Shown in pieces: positions 26,798-36,694 of a DNA stretch of 64,000 nucleotides. Numbering within the stretch: position 1 is the first letter of the stretch; every line of letters starts with the position of its first letter. The notes under the pieces are model-generated. The model had not been told where the DNA came from. It did no database searches and saw only the letters and a program-made list of their open reading frames with translations. Location of the stretch: positions 1 through 64,000 of the forward strand of contig NZ_JAHFVG010000013.1 of assembly GCF_023264675.1 (NCBI RefSeq). The letters run 5' to 3'. This DNA comes from Rhodococcus sp. (in: high G+C Gram-positive bacteria) (GTDB lineage Bacteria > Actinomycetota > Actinomycetes > Mycobacteriales > Mycobacteriaceae). A program made the translations under genes and the position numbers.

Positions 26798-27288
26798 GCG
26801 CACAACCGAGCCTGTCGACACGGCGCACCGATACTGCGGGTCAACACTTCTCGCGACCGTTCGAGGATTTCACTGTCGGCGATTCGTTCGTCACCGGAGG
26901 GCGGACCATCACCGAAACCGACGTCGTGAACTTTTCGGTGTGGACCGGGGACATGCTGCCGAGTCATATCGATCGGCATTGGTCCGAGCAGCACAGCCTG
27001 CACGGACGGCGCGTCGCGAACGGCCTCCTGGTCATCTCCTACACACTGGGCCTACTGCCGATCGATCACGAAAATGCGTTGGCACTGAGACGAATCCGTG
27101 ACGTGGTGATGAAACGACCGACATTTCTCGACGACACCATCCATGCCGAGGGTGTCGTGACGGGACTTCGACGTCTCGATCGATTCGGCTGCGTCGAAAC
27201 CAAAGTCGCGAGCGTCAATCAAGATGGCAAGACCGTCGCCGTCGGCACGTTCGACATGCTGTGGCGGAGCAACGACGACCAACACTGA
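26794..27288 (+). CDS. MaoC-like hydratase/dehydratase
   Basis: The 164-residue hot-dog fold protein carries the catalytic Asp-His pair of R-specific enoyl hydratases in 'WTGDMLPSHID' (Asp53, His58). The usual 'FGxxIAHG' is altered to 'LHGRRVANG'. It could dehydrate a beta-hydroxyacyl-ACP or hydrate an enoyl-ACP made by the neighbouring ketosynthase. No ketoreductase is encoded in the cluster to make a beta-hydroxy substrate, so either a housekeeping reductase is borrowed or the role is different. Confidence 0.82.
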   Translation: MSAQPSLSTRRTDTAGQHFSRPFEDFTVGDSFVTGGRTITETDVVNFSVWTGDMLPSHIDRHWSEQHSLHGRRVANGLLVISYTLGLLPIDHENALALRRIRDVVMKRPTFLDDTIHAEGVVTGLRRLDRFGCVETKVASVNQDGKTVAVGTFDMLWRSNDDQH

Positions 27289-27323
27289 TCGACGACGAGC
27301 GAACCGACAGAATTGGAGAAGCC

Positions 27324-28727
27324 ATGACAACTACCACCGACCCCGTCACCGCGTTGCTCGAACACGGACCGTTCGCCGGCTCGATCCTGACGCCTGACGA
27401 CTCCGAATACGATGATGCGCGTGCGTTGTTCAACAAGATGATCGATCGAAGGCCTGTACTTCTGGTCCGACCGTCCACCACCGTCGATGTTGCCACCGCA
27501 GTGGCATTCGCCGTCGCCCAGGGCCTGGAAATAGCCGTGAGATCGGGCGGGCACAGCGTCGCGGGTCATTCGATGAGCGACGGTGGGATGGTCATCGACC
27601 TTGCACGGATGAACCACGTATCGATCGCACCGGACGGCTCGGCCGCCGTGGCCGGGACAGGTGCCAGCTGGCGCGACTTCGATCTCGAAGCAGGCCGAGC
27701 GGGCGCGGCAACGCCTGGCGGCGTCATCTCCACCACCGGCGTCGGTGGATTCACCCTCGGAGGCGGTGTGGGTTGGCTGTCGAGGAGATACGGGCTCACC
27801 TGTGACAACCTGATCGGAGCCACTCTCGTCACCGCATCGGGTGAGGTTATCGAAGTATCCGAGAAGTGCAACGCAGACATCCTCTGGGGATTACGTGGCG
27901 GTGGCGGCAATTTCGGCGTCGTGACCGAGATGACCTTCCGGTTGCATCCGATCGCGCGAGTCGTCGGGGGTATCGCACCGTTCGACGACGACGATCTGGA
28001 AACAGTTCTGCGGCACTACGGCTCGACGATGGACGACGCCCCCGATACTCTCGGAGCCATTCTCGACTTCTCACTGGCTCCCGAGGACGTCACGAGAACC
28101 GTCGCGTCCATCATCTCGTGTAGTTCCGATGTCGGCACGACCGGAACCGATGCCATCCACCGCCTCGGCGATGTCGGAACGACCGGTGTGACCGGCGGCC
28201 CGACGGGCGTCGTTCCGCGGTCGACGCCCCTCGTGCGCGAATTCTCGTACCCCGTCTGGCAGCAGATGCTCGATCACACGGCGCCGAAGGGACGCTACAA
28301 CTATTGGAAAACGGTCTTCCTCGACGCCGTCCATGAGGAGGTAGTCGAGGTACTGGCCTCACTGGCCCGAACGCTTCCGACTTCGGTAAGCAGGCTGCAT
28401 CTCATTCGGATGGGAGGGGCCGCGAGCAGACAGGTCCCCGACCACACCGCGTTCGCCGCTCGCTACCACCCCTACGTGGTCCATCTCATCACGGCATGGG
28501 AGGACGAGAACGATACTGCCCGGTGTGTCGAGTGGACGAAATCTGCGTTCGACGCCCTGTCCCCCATGGCGGCCGAGGGTGCCTATCTCAACTTCATCGG
28601 CGACGAGGGCAACGACCGCATCAGGGCGAGCTACGGGGAGCGCAACTACGCGCGACTGGTCGAATTGAAGAAGCGCCTCGATCCGAACAACGTGTTTCGC
28701 CTGAACCAGAACATCACTCCCGACTGA
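27324..28727 (+). CDS. FAD-linked oxidoreductase, berberine-bridge type
   Basis: The 467-residue protein has an N-terminal PCMH-type FAD domain with 'AVRSGGHSVAGHS', where His77 is the usual covalent flavin link, 'GGFTLGGGVGWLSRRYGL' and 'TCDNLIGATLV'. The cysteine near residue 160 stands where bicovalently flavinylated members have their second link. 'GGGGNFGVVTEM' follows. A substrate domain and the C-terminal 'NDRIRASYGERNYARLVELK' with 'RLDPNNVFRLNQNI' complete the family form. Relatives oxidise alcohols or polyketide intermediates with O2. ATG 27324 has GGAGAAGCC before it. It ends the acyl cluster and converges on era 11 bases later. Confidence 0.9.
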   Translation: MTTTTDPVTALLEHGPFAGSILTPDDSEYDDARALFNKMIDRRPVLLVRPSTTVDVATAVAFAVAQGLEIAVRSGGHSVAGHSMSDGGMVIDLARMNHVSIAPDGSAAVAGTGASWRDFDLEAGRAGAATPGGVISTTGVGGFTLGGGVGWLSRRYGLTCDNLIGATLVTASGEVIEVSEKCNADILWGLRGGGGNFGVVTEMTFRLHPIARVVGGIAPFDDDDLETVLRHYGSTMDDAPDTLGAILDFSLAPEDVTRTVASIISCSSDVGTTGTDAIHRLGDVGTTGVTGGPTGVVPRSTPLVREFSYPVWQQMLDHTAPKGRYNYWKTVFLDAVHEEVVEVLASLARTLPTSVSRLHLIRMGGAASRQVPDHTAFAARYHPYVVHLITAWEDENDTARCVEWTKSAFDALSPMAAEGAYLNFIGDEGNDRIRASYGERNYARLVELKKRLDPNNVFRLNQNITPD

Positions 28728-28737
28728 GCCGCGCTCG

Positions 28738-29652
28738 TCAGAAGCCCAGCTTGCCCATCTGCTTGGGGTCGGTCTGCCAATCCTTGGCGATCTTGACGTG
28801 CAGATCGAGGTAGATCCTCGTTCCGAGTAGCTTTTCGATCTGCAGACGCGACGCGGTTCCGACTTCTTTGAGTCGTGATCCGCCCTTGCCGATGATGATC
28901 GCCTTCTGGCTCGATCGCTCGACGTAGAGAATTGCGTGCACGTCCAGCATGTTGTCGTGGCCCTCGCGCGGGGTGATCTCCTCGATCACCACCGCAAGCG
29001 AGTGTGGGAGTTCATCGCGTACACCTTCGAGCGCAGCCTCACGGATGAGCTCGGCCATCAGGATCTCTTCGGGCTCGTCCGTGAGCTCGCCGTCCGGGTA
29101 GAAGGCTGGACCGGGAGGAAGCTCCGATGCGAGCAGCTCGACGAGCTTTTCCACCTGCTCCCCCGATTCGGCGGACACCGGGATGACGTGGCTGTCCTCG
29201 CCGAGGAGCTTCGACAGTGCCATCAGCTGCTGGACGACGCGTTCCTTCTTCACCTTGTCGATCTTGGTGACGATGCCGATCAGGGTCGTCTTCGGTGAGA
29301 TATGGCGGACCTGCTCCAGTATCCAGCGGTCACCGGGGCCGATTTTCTCGTCGGCAGGAATGCACAGGCCGATGACGTCGACCTCGGAGTACGTGTCCTG
29401 CACGAGATCGTTCAGGCGTTGCCCCAGAAGTGTTCGGGGACGGTGTAATCCGGGTGTGTCCACCAAGATCAGCTGAGCGTTGTCGCGGTGCACGATGCCG
29501 CGGATCGTATGCCTCGTCGTCTGCGGGCGCGACGACGTGATGGCAATTTTCGAGCCCACCAAAGCGTTGGTCAGCGTCGACTTCCCGGTGTTGGGGCGGC
29601 CGACGAAACAGACGAATCCGGATCGAAAATCTTCTTTGCTCGCTTCAGACAT
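28738..29652 (-). CDS. era: GTPase Era
   Basis: The 304-residue protein has a G domain followed by a KH domain and acts in 16S rRNA 3'-end maturation and 30S assembly. G1 is 'GRPNTGKST', G3 'LVDTPGLHRPR' and G4 'IVTKIDK' (TKxD form). The KH motif is 'IIIGKGGSRLKEVG'. It lies downstream of corC and ybeY in the same direction, a standard ribosome-maturation grouping. Confidence 0.96.
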   Translation of the reverse strand: MSEASKEDFRSGFVCFVGRPNTGKSTLTNALVGSKIAITSSRPQTTRHTIRGIVHRDNAQLILVDTPGLHRPRTLLGQRLNDLVQDTYSEVDVIGLCIPADEKIGPGDRWILEQVRHISPKTTLIGIVTKIDKVKKERVVQQLMALSKLLGEDSHVIPVSAESGEQVEKLVELLASELPPGPAFYPDGELTDEPEEILMAELIREAALEGVRDELPHSLAVVIEEITPREGHDNMLDVHAILYVERSSQKAIIIGKGGSRLKEVGTASRLQIEKLLGTRIYLDLHVKIAKDWQTDPKQMGKLGF

Positions 29653-29711
29653 CGAGCACCTCCCAGCTCTTCCCGCCGCAGTCGGCTGGGATGGTCGTGT
29701 TGCCGGTGCGC

Positions 29712-31034
29712 TTACGCATCGGCATCTTCTGTCTCGTTCGCTGCCTCGTCGTCGGCCGAGTCGGGCGTCGGAACCTTCTGCACCAGAACAGTGCTCACCC
29801 GGACACGGCCTTTTTGGTCGGCCCCACCCTCGCCGACCAAGATCAATCCGTGAGATTCGACGCGCGAACCCGGGAGCGGCACGCGGCCGAGTTCGTAGCC
29901 GAGTAGGCCGCCGAGTGTGTCGACGTCCTCGGACTCGATGTCGATGCCGAACAATTCGCCGACGTCCTCGAGTGGGACTCGTGCCGACACCCGGTACGTG
30001 CCGTCCCCCAGATCCTCGATGGGCGCAACCTCGTCCGCGTCGTACTCGTCCGCGATTTCGCCCACGATCTCTTCGAGGACATCTTCGATGGTGACGAGCC
30101 CGGCGGTGCCGCCGTATTCGTCGACGAGGACCGCCATGTGATTGCGGTCCCGCTGCATTTCGGCGAGCAACGCGTCGAGGGCCTTGGAATCGGGTACGAA
30201 CACTGCCGGGCGCATCAACTGGCTCACCTGGACGCCTCGACCACCGTCGGTCGAATAATACGTCTGCTGCACAAGGTCTTTGAGATAGACGACTCCGACA
30301 ATGTCGTCGACGTTCTCGCCGATGACCGGAATACGTGAGTGCCCTGACCTCACCGCAAGCGACGTAGCCTGCCCCGCAGATTTGTCGGATTCGATCCAGA
30401 CCATCTCCGGTCTTGGCACCATGACCTCGCGGGCCGACGTGTCGCCCAGCTCGAACACCGACTGGATCATCCGACGCTCGTCGTCGGCGACGACACCGCG
30501 CTCACGGGCCATGTCGACGAGTTCGCGAAGCTCGATCTCGGACGCGAACGGCCCGTTGCGAAACCCTCGCCCGGGAGTGATGGCGTTACCGATCACGATG
30601 AGAAGTCGGCTCACCGGTCCGAGAATCCACCCGAGTGCGCGCAACGGGAATGCAGCGGACAACGCGATCGAGTACGCGTGCTGACGACCGAGCGTCCGGG
30701 GACCGACTCCGACGGCGACATAACTGACCAGCACCATGACAACCGCCGTGACGGCGAGTGCCATGTTCTCCGCCAGCAGATCCATCATGCCGCCTGCCAG
30801 CAGAACGGTTGCTGCAATTTCGCACAGAATCCTCAGCAGCACGGTGAGATTCACATAGCGCGGCCGGTCGGTCACCACGTTCAACAGACCGACGGCGCCG
30901 GGCCTCTCGTCTTTGACCATGTCCTCGATACGAGCACGCGAGACCGTGTTGAGCGCCGAGTCGACAGCGGCGAAGACGCCCGCGAGCGGCACCAGAACGA
31001 CAGCAGAGACAATGAGTGCCGGCGCACTGCTCAC
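29712..31034 (-). CDS. CNNM/CorC-type transporter-associated protein with CBS domains
   Basis: The 440-residue protein has an N-terminal membrane domain (CNNM/DUF21, four hydrophobic segments in residues 1-150), a CBS pair (about 200-330, '[20 protein letters not shown]' and '[20 protein letters not shown]'), and a C-terminal CorC/HlyC domain ending '[14 protein letters not shown]'. The family is tied to magnesium or cobalt handling, and older annotation as haemolysin is not supported by mechanism. The start overlaps the ybeY stop by four bases. Synteny matches Rv2366c. Confidence 0.9.
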   Translation of the reverse strand: MSSAPALIVSAVVLVPLAGVFAAVDSALNTVSRARIEDMVKDERPGAVGLLNVVTDRPRYVNLTVLLRILCEIAATVLLAGGMMDLLAENMALAVTAVVMVLVSYVAVGVGPRTLGRQHAYSIALSAAFPLRALGWILGPVSRLLIVIGNAITPGRGFRNGPFASEIELRELVDMARERGVVADDERRMIQSVFELGDTSAREVMVPRPEMVWIESDKSAGQATSLAVRSGHSRIPVIGENVDDIVGVVYLKDLVQQTYYSTDGGRGVQVSQLMRPAVFVPDSKALDALLAEMQRDRNHMAVLVDEYGGTAGLVTIEDVLEEIVGEIADEYDADEVAPIEDLGDGTYRVSARVPLEDVGELFGIDIESEDVDTLGGLLGYELGRVPLPGSRVESHGLILVGEGGADQKGRVRVSTVLVQKVPTPDSADDEAANETEDADA

Positions 31035-31573
31035 AGGTTTTCGTCCCGGGCGAATCCGGTCTTGCCCAGCAGTCGATTGTCACGCGCAGCTTGAAGCTCG
31101 GCTTCTTCGGCGCGGCGGAGATCCTCGTACCATTCCTCGAGGATTCGGTTCTGGAGACCGAACATCTCCTTCTCCTCGTCCGGTTCGGCGTGGTCGTATC
31201 CGAGCAAGTGGAGAACTCCGTGCACCGTCAACAACGCAAGTTCGTGTTCGAGCGGGTGACCTGCAGCCGCAGCTTGATCCGCCGCGAACGACGGGCACAG
31301 CACGATGTCGCCGAGCATCGACGGCCCCGGATCCGGCGCATCGGGACGACCACCCGGCTCCAGTTCGTCCATCGGAAACGACATGACGTCGGTCGGTCCC
31401 GGCAGGTCCATCCAGCGCATGTGCAGATCGGCCATGGTGGCCGAATCGACGAGAACCATCGACAGTTCGGCGGCAGGATGCACGTCCATGCTCGCGATCG
31501 CGAACCTCGCCACGCTCACGAGTTCCGGCTCGGAGACATCCATCCCCGATTCGTTGGATACCTCGATACTCAT
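31031..31573 (-). CDS. ybeY: Endoribonuclease YbeY (rRNA maturation factor)
   Basis: The 180-residue UPF0054 metalloprotein needed for 16S rRNA processing carries the zinc signature H-x3-H-x5-H in '[11 protein letters not shown]'. '[20 protein letters not shown]' is the conserved upstream block. It has a C-terminal tail of about 25 residues that is longer than in E. coli. It stands between phoH and corC, the usual phoH-ybeY-corC-era order. Confidence 0.95.
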   Translation of the reverse strand: MSIEVSNESGMDVSEPELVSVARFAIASMDVHPAAELSMVLVDSATMADLHMRWMDLPGPTDVMSFPMDELEPGGRPDAPDPGPSMLGDIVLCPSFAADQAAAAGHPLEHELALLTVHGVLHLLGYDHAEPDEEKEMFGLQNRILEEWYEDLRRAEEAELQAARDNRLLGKTGFARDENL

Positions 31574-31646
31574 CTACTGCACATTCTCTTTCCACACATC
31601 GTTCTCTGTCGAACCGCGGTCGTTGTCGATTCCGGACATGCTCACT

Positions 31647-32687
31647 CTAACGGCGAGCTGACCGTGGACCGTTCGAGCGTCGCTGCGTGCGGTTTCCGTC
31701 GGCTTCGTGCGTGGACTCGAACCGCTCGTACGCGTCGACGATCTCGGACACGAGCCGATGCCTCACAACGTCGCTGCTGGTCAGCTGCGCGAAGTGGATG
31801 TCGTCCACGTCGGTGAGAATTTCACTGGCCGCGCGCAGCCCGGATCGAGCGCCGCCAGGTAGGTCCACCTGCGTGACGTCGCCGGTCACCACGATCTTGG
31901 AACCGAACCCGAGCCTGGTCAGGAACATCTTCATCTGCTCCGCGGTGGTGTTCTGTGCCTCGTCGAGAATGATGAATGCGTCGTTCAACGTCCGGCCGCG
32001 CATGTACGCGAGCGGGGCGACTTCGATGACCCCGGCCTGCATCAGCTTCGGAATTGCCTCGTCGTCCATCATGTCGTGGAGCGCATCGTGAAGCGGACGC
32101 AGATAAGGATCGATCTTCTCGTGCAGAGTGCCAGGGAGGAATCCGAGCCGCTCCCCTGCTTCCACCGCCGGGCGCGTCAGGATGATCCGGCTGACCTGCT
32201 TGGTCTGCAACGCCTGCACGGCCTTGGCCATGGCGAGGTAGGTCTTGCCCGTTCCGGCGGGCCCGATCCCGAACACGATGGTGTTGACGTCGATCGCGTC
32301 GACGTAGCGCTTCTGATTCAGCGTCTTGGGTCGAATCGTCTTGCCACGGCGGGAGAGAATATCCAGGCTGAGCACCTCGGCAGGCGATTCTGCAACGCCC
32401 TCGGTGAGCATGGCGACCGTGCGTCGGACGCCGTCCGGCGTCAATGGTTGCGCTCGCTTGACGACGGCTGCCAACTCCGAGATCACTCGCTCGGCCAATG
32501 CGACGTCGGCTACCTTGCCGCTCAGAGTCACTGCATTTCCGCGAACGTGGATGTCGGCGCCGAGCAGCTCTTCCAAGATGCGCAGATTCTCGTCGGACGG
32601 CCCGAGAAGCGGGGGGACCGCCTCGGGTGCCAATTCCATGCTTGACCGAACCTGACGTTCGGCGGGAAATTCGCTGTGTTGACTCAC
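31647..32687 (-). CDS. phoH: PhoH-like ATPase
   Basis: The 346-residue protein has an N-terminal KH-like segment ('LEELLGADIHVRGNAVTLSG'), then a helicase-like P-loop domain with Walker A 'GIGPAGTGKTYLA', Walker B 'AFIILDEAQNTTAEQMKMFL' and sensor 'KIVVTGDVTQVDLPGG'. PhoH2-type proteins join RNA remodelling to ribosome quality control with YbeY. The C-terminal 20 residues are basic and disordered. It leads the phoH-ybeY-corC-era run. Confidence 0.92.
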   Translation of the reverse strand: MSQHSEFPAERQVRSSMELAPEAVPPLLGPSDENLRILEELLGADIHVRGNAVTLSGKVADVALAERVISELAAVVKRAQPLTPDGVRRTVAMLTEGVAESPAEVLSLDILSRRGKTIRPKTLNQKRYVDAIDVNTIVFGIGPAGTGKTYLAMAKAVQALQTKQVSRIILTRPAVEAGERLGFLPGTLHEKIDPYLRPLHDALHDMMDDEAIPKLMQAGVIEVAPLAYMRGRTLNDAFIILDEAQNTTAEQMKMFLTRLGFGSKIVVTGDVTQVDLPGGARSGLRAASEILTDVDDIHFAQLTSSDVVRHRLVSEIVDAYERFESTHEADGNRTQRRSNGPRSARR

Positions 32688-32740
32688 GTGGTGGCTATGG
32701 CCTGCTTTCGGGGGTCGCGCATCGGGGTTCTGATTTCGAG

Positions 32741-32770
32741 TTTAACGCGCACTGCGACGTGCGCATTCCA
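32741..32770 (-). terminator. Weak hairpin after the hydrolase gene
   Basis: GCGCAC (32747-32752) and GTGCGC (32759-32764) form a six-bp stem just beyond the alpha/beta hydrolase stop. On the minus strand it is followed by GTTAAAC rather than a T-run. It may end the hrcA-dnaJ2-rsmE-hydrolase transcript before phoH. Confidence 0.3.
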
Positions 32771-32771
32771 A

Positions 32772-33530
32772 TTAACCGCCGCGGTGCCCCAGCACCGCGG
32801 CCATGGACTGCGCCCAGCACTCGGTACCTGGCTGCAGGAAAGCGAAATGATCCTCGCCCTCGACCACGGACAACACCGCGTCGTCGCCGGCGGCCGATGC
32901 TGCCGCCACGTAGCGTTCGCTGAGCGCCACCGGTACCTGCACATCGGCGGATCCGTGCAGACACCGAACAGGAATCCCCGTTGGCACTCTGTGTAGCGGG
33001 GACACAGCCTCGTACAACTGGGGCGCTTCCCCGAAGCTCGCCCCGAGCAGCGACTCGACAGCTGGGTTCACGTGGCCGCTCGTCGGACCTGCGGTGAGAT
33101 CGAGGACGCCGGCCTGCGACACCACGACGGAGGGCCGGATCGCCAACCCGTGCTCCCCCGCCAACCAAACTGCCAAGTGCCCTCCCGCGGAATGGCCGAG
33201 AACGCGAACGTCGTTCGTGTCGAAGGGAATCGGTGAGTGCTCCGCCACCACGCCACCGACTGCCTCCAGTGCGGCCGAAACGTCGGCGGCGACCTCGGGC
33301 CACATCCCGCCTGCACCGACGCGTCGATATTCGATGTTCCACGCCGCGAGACCGGCGCGCGCGAATTCGATGGCGTACTGCGTGCCGAGGTTGAGGGCAT
33401 AGCGGCCACTCCAGAATCCGCCGTGCACGACTACTACTATCGGAAGTGGTTCGCGCACAGGGATTTCGGGGAGGTAGAGGCGCCCGAACTGCTGCGGATG
33501 CTGCCCGTACTCGATCTTGACGCGGTTCAC
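32772..33530 (-). CDS. Alpha/beta hydrolase, esterase/acylaminopeptidase-like
   Basis: The 252-residue hydrolase has oxyanion motif 'HGGFW' (36-40), nucleophile Ser114 in 'GHSAGGH', acid Asp196 in 'CLHGSADVQVP' and His228 in 'GEDHFA'. The HGG and GxSxGG pattern fits the kynurenine formamidase / carboxylesterase branch. The substrate is not evident. GTG 33530 overlaps the rsmE stop by four bases (GTGA), so it is co-translated with a ribosome modification enzyme, an arrangement that may be merely transcriptional. Confidence 0.87.
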   Translation of the reverse strand: MNRVKIEYGQHPQQFGRLYLPEIPVREPLPIVVVVHGGFWSGRYALNLGTQYAIEFARAGLAAWNIEYRRVGAGGMWPEVAADVSAALEAVGGVVAEHSPIPFDTNDVRVLGHSAGGHLAVWLAGEHGLAIRPSVVVSQAGVLDLTAGPTSGHVNPAVESLLGASFGEAPQLYEAVSPLHRVPTGIPVRCLHGSADVQVPVALSERYVAAASAAGDDAVLSVVEGEDHFAFLQPGTECWAQSMAAVLGHRGG

Positions 33531-34303
33531 TCCGGCGATCCGAAATCGAGGGGAGCATGGCTCCACCGGTCGGTGAGAACGCCGATCGCTCCGAGTGCAA
33601 CAGCGGCGGCGGTCGAGGTTCGCAGTACCGTCGGGCCCAACAAGACCGGGACGGCGCCTGCTCCGGTCAACTTCGCGATCTCGCTGTCGTCGATGCCGCC
33701 TTCGGGCCCGACGACCAGTAGCACTTCGGCCACGTCGCGGAATCTCAAGTCGGAAAATCTGCTCGAAGCCGATTCGTGCAGTACCGCAACGATCCCGCCA
33801 CGATCCACGATGCCGCGAACTCGTTTCAGGACGTCGGCGGTGCTGTGCAGCTCGGCGATCTCGGGCACGTAGGCCCGCCTGGACTGCTTGGACGCCGCAG
33901 CCGCGACCCCGCGCCATCGCGTCACACCCTTGGTTGCCTTCGGGCCCTCCCATCGAGCGACGCAGCGCGAGGACTGCCACGGCACGATCGAGTCGATCCC
34001 GGCCTCGGTCGCGAGTTCGACGGCCAGCTCCGATCGATCCGCCTTCGGGAGCGCTTGCACGAGGCCGACGGTGGGTGTCGGTCTCGCCGCTTCGGTACGC
34101 GAATTGACCGTCATCTCCACACGGTCTCGTTCGGTTGCCGTCACGACGGTGTCGGCGATTCCGCCTTCCCCGTCGGACAGCACGATGCGCTCACCGACCC
34201 GGATACGACGCACGGTCGCCGCGTGGTGACCTTCTTTGCCGTCGAGCACCGCAGTGTCGCCGATGCCAGGCAACGGATTCAGGAAGAAGACGGTTGCCGC
34301 CAT
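33527..34303 (-). CDS. rsmE: 16S rRNA m3U1498 methyltransferase
   Basis: The 258-residue SPOUT methyltransferase has an N-terminal PUA-like domain ('GHHAATVRRIRVGERIVLSD'). Its knot domain carries 'LVQALPKADRSELAVELATE', 'AAAASKQSRRAYVPEI' and the SAM-binding 'LLVVGPEGGIDDSEIAKLTG' with 'VLLGPTVLRTSTAA'. It lies two bases after dnaJ2 on the same strand, as in M. tuberculosis (Rv2372c-Rv2373c). Confidence 0.94.
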   Translation of the reverse strand: MAATVFFLNPLPGIGDTAVLDGKEGHHAATVRRIRVGERIVLSDGEGGIADTVVTATERDRVEMTVNSRTEAARPTPTVGLVQALPKADRSELAVELATEAGIDSIVPWQSSRCVARWEGPKATKGVTRWRGVAAAASKQSRRAYVPEIAELHSTADVLKRVRGIVDRGGIVAVLHESASSRFSDLRFRDVAEVLLVVGPEGGIDDSEIAKLTGAGAVPVLLGPTVLRTSTAAAVALGAIGVLTDRWSHAPLDFGSPE

Positions 34304-34305
34304 CG

Positions 34306-35463
34306 TCAGCGTCCGCTGAATGCTTCCCGCAACCTGGAGAACAGGCCACCGCTGTGCTGGGACCCGATGGTGACCACCTCGGCGGCGTCGCGGTCGCGAA
34401 GCCGCTTCAGATCTTCGAGGAGCTGAGTCTGCTTGCTGTCCAGCTTGGACGGCACCACCACTTCGAGGTGCGCGTGCAGGTCGCCGCGCACGCCCGAACG
34501 CAACTTCGGCATACCGTGTCCACGCAGGACCGTCACCGCCCCTGGCTGAGTTCCCTGGTCCACCGAGATCTCGGTGGGGCCGTCGATGATCGCGTCGATG
34601 GATACCGACGTGCCGAGAGCTGCGTCGACCATCGGAACCCGGATGGTGCAGTGCAGATCGTCGGCGTCGCGGACGAAGACGTCATGCTGCTGTTCGACGA
34701 TCTCGACGTAGAGATCGCCTGCAGGACCGCCACCCGGACCGACCTCACCCTGCGAGGCGAGACGGATTCGCATGCCGTTGCTGACGCCGACCGGAACCTT
34801 GACCGAGATGTCTCGGCGCGACTTGACCCGACCGTCGCCGCCACACTTGCGGCACGGGTCGGGAATGGTCTCGCCTGCGCCGCGGCACGTGGGGCACGGA
34901 CGCGACGTCATGACCTGACCCAGGAACGAACGCTGCACCGACTGCACCTCACCGGCTCCGCCACACGTTTCGCACCGCACAGGCTTCGAGTCGCCGTTGG
35001 TACCGGAACCGGTACACAGGTCGCACAGAATTGCGGTGTCGACGGTGATGTGCTTGGTGACGCCGAGGGCACACTCGTCGAGAGTCAACCTGGTGCGGAG
35101 CAACGAGTCGGCGCCGGGCTGAACACGGCCACGTGGACCACGGCTGCCGCCACCTCCGCCGCCGCCGAAGAACGCCTCGAACACGTCACCGAGACCGCCA
35201 CCGAACCCGCCGGCTCCACCGAACCCGCCACCACCGCCGCCGCCTTGCTGCAACGGGTCACCGCCGAGGTCGACGACGCGACGCTTCTCGGGATCCGAGA
35301 GCACCTCGTATGCCGTCGAGATGTCCTTGAACCGAGCTTGAGCAGCCTCGTCGGGGTTGACGTCGGGGTGGAGTTCACGCGCCAGCTTGCGGTAGGCGCG
35401 CTTGATCTCCTGGTCGGTCGCTTTCTGACCGACTCCGAGCGTTCCGTAATAGTCCCGTGCCAC
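34306..35463 (-). CDS. dnaJ2: Chaperone protein DnaJ (second actinobacterial copy)
   Basis: The 385-residue DnaK co-chaperone has a J domain with '[16 protein letters not shown]' (HPD tripeptide), then a Gly/Phe-rich linker ('[18 protein letters not shown]'). Four CxxCxGxG zinc-binding repeats (CDLC, CETC, CPTC, CRKC) and two C-terminal substrate domains follow. Together with hrcA upstream it forms the hrcA-dnaJ2 heat-shock pair of actinobacteria. The other dnaJ normally lies with dnaK and grpE elsewhere. Confidence 0.95.
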   Translation of the reverse strand: MARDYYGTLGVGQKATDQEIKRAYRKLARELHPDVNPDEAAQARFKDISTAYEVLSDPEKRRVVDLGGDPLQQGGGGGGGFGGAGGFGGGLGDVFEAFFGGGGGGGSRGPRGRVQPGADSLLRTRLTLDECALGVTKHITVDTAILCDLCTGSGTNGDSKPVRCETCGGAGEVQSVQRSFLGQVMTSRPCPTCRGAGETIPDPCRKCGGDGRVKSRRDISVKVPVGVSNGMRIRLASQGEVGPGGGPAGDLYVEIVEQQHDVFVRDADDLHCTIRVPMVDAALGTSVSIDAIIDGPTEISVDQGTQPGAVTVLRGHGMPKLRSGVRGDLHAHLEVVVPSKLDSKQTQLLEDLKRLRDRDAAEVVTIGSQHSGGLFSRLREAFSGR

Positions 35464-35554
35464 GTAAGTCTCTTTCGTCCTCGTTCGAGCTGTCGATTGA
35501 AGCTTCTTTCACAGGCGTCACGTGGTAGTTCGCGACAGCAAGTGCAGCTGGTTC

Positions 35555-36598
35555 TCAGCGTTCCGCGAGAACCTCGCCGATGTACCTGGCAACGGCTGCA
35601 ACCGATGCAATTGTTCCTGGATAGTCCATTCGGGTGGGTCCGAGCACACCCATTCCTCCGAGCACCATGCCAGCCGAACCGTAGCCGGTGGAAATCACCG
35701 ACGTCCCTCGCATCTCCGCGACCTGGGTTTCTTCCCCGATTCGGACGGTGACCTCAGTGGTGTCCTGCGTCACAGCAATGAGTTTCAGGACGACGACTTG
35801 CTCCTCGAGAGCTTCCAGGACTGCTCGCAGTGAACCAGGGAAGCCTGCGTCACCGGCAAAGTCGGCTGCGTTACGGGTCAGGTTGGCGGTGCCGCCGAGC
35901 ACCAGCCGTTCCTCGGGGTGCTCGACGAGAGATTCGATCAGGACCGTCGCCGACCGAATCATCGCGTTTCGCAGTGCCGGAGGCGAGTTCTCCGCGAGCT
36001 CCGCCACCGCCGCCGACGCCGCGGCGAGCCTCTTGCCCTCCAGCGCCCCACCGAGAAGTCTGCGCAACTGAGACAGATCGTCGTCGTCGAGCACGTCGCC
36101 GAGCTCGACGATGCGCTGGTCGACGCGGCCCGAGTCGGTGATCAGAACCATCAGCAGGCGCGCGGGCGTCAAAGCGACGATCTCGAGGTGCCGAACGGAG
36201 GACACCGACAGCGTCGGGTACTGCACGACTGCCACCTGACGGGTCAGCTGGGCGAGTAGCCGCACACCGCGTCGTAGTACGTCGTCGAGGTCGACGCCGT
36301 TCTCGAGGAATTCGAGAATCGCACGGCGCTCGGCCTGCGACAGCGGCTTCACATCCGCGATCCGATCCACGAACCGGCGGTAGCCCTTGTCGGTCGGCAC
36401 TCGCCCCGAACTGGTGTGTGGCTGCGCGATGTACCCCTCGGCTTCGAGGACCGCCATGTCGTTGCGAACGGTGGCGCTCGAAACCCCGAGGGTATGGCGC
36501 TCGACCAGGGCTCTCGAACCGACTGGCTCCTGGGTGGACACGTAGTCTGCGACGATGGCGCGCAAGACTTCGAAACGCCTGTCTTCTGTGGTCGACAC
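35555..36598 (-). CDS. hrcA: Heat-inducible transcription repressor HrcA
   Basis: The 347-residue repressor of chaperone genes binds CIRCE elements. The N-terminal winged helix is '[20 protein letters not shown]', '[20 protein letters not shown]', '[20 protein letters not shown]'. A GAF-like domain follows, ending '[20 protein letters not shown]'. GTG 36598 is preferred because GGAGGGG lies about seven bases before it. Upstream in-frame ATGs would add 16 residues that are not typical. I found no clear CIRCE sequence near it. Confidence 0.94.
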   Translation of the reverse strand: MSTTEDRRFEVLRAIVADYVSTQEPVGSRALVERHTLGVSSATVRNDMAVLEAEGYIAQPHTSSGRVPTDKGYRRFVDRIADVKPLSQAERRAILEFLENGVDLDDVLRRGVRLLAQLTRQVAVVQYPTLSVSSVRHLEIVALTPARLLMVLITDSGRVDQRIVELGDVLDDDDLSQLRRLLGGALEGKRLAAASAAVAELAENSPPALRNAMIRSATVLIESLVEHPEERLVLGGTANLTRNAADFAGDAGFPGSLRAVLEALEEQVVVLKLIAVTQDTTEVTVRIGEETQVAEMRGTSVISTGYGSAGMVLGGMGVLGPTRMDYPGTIASVAAVARYIGEVLAER

Positions 36599-36694
36599 GT
36601 TCCATCCCCTCCGTTCGACTTCGGTCGGACTGCCCATCGGCTTCAACTGCTCGAAGTCTAGTAGCCGACGGACCGCCCATGCCGCAAGGCCTTA

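Noticed and set aside
34900..35470. CIRCE operator for HrcA near dnaJ2
   Set aside because: No sequence close to the TTAGCACTC/GAGTGCTAA inverted pair was found upstream of hrcA or dnaJ2.
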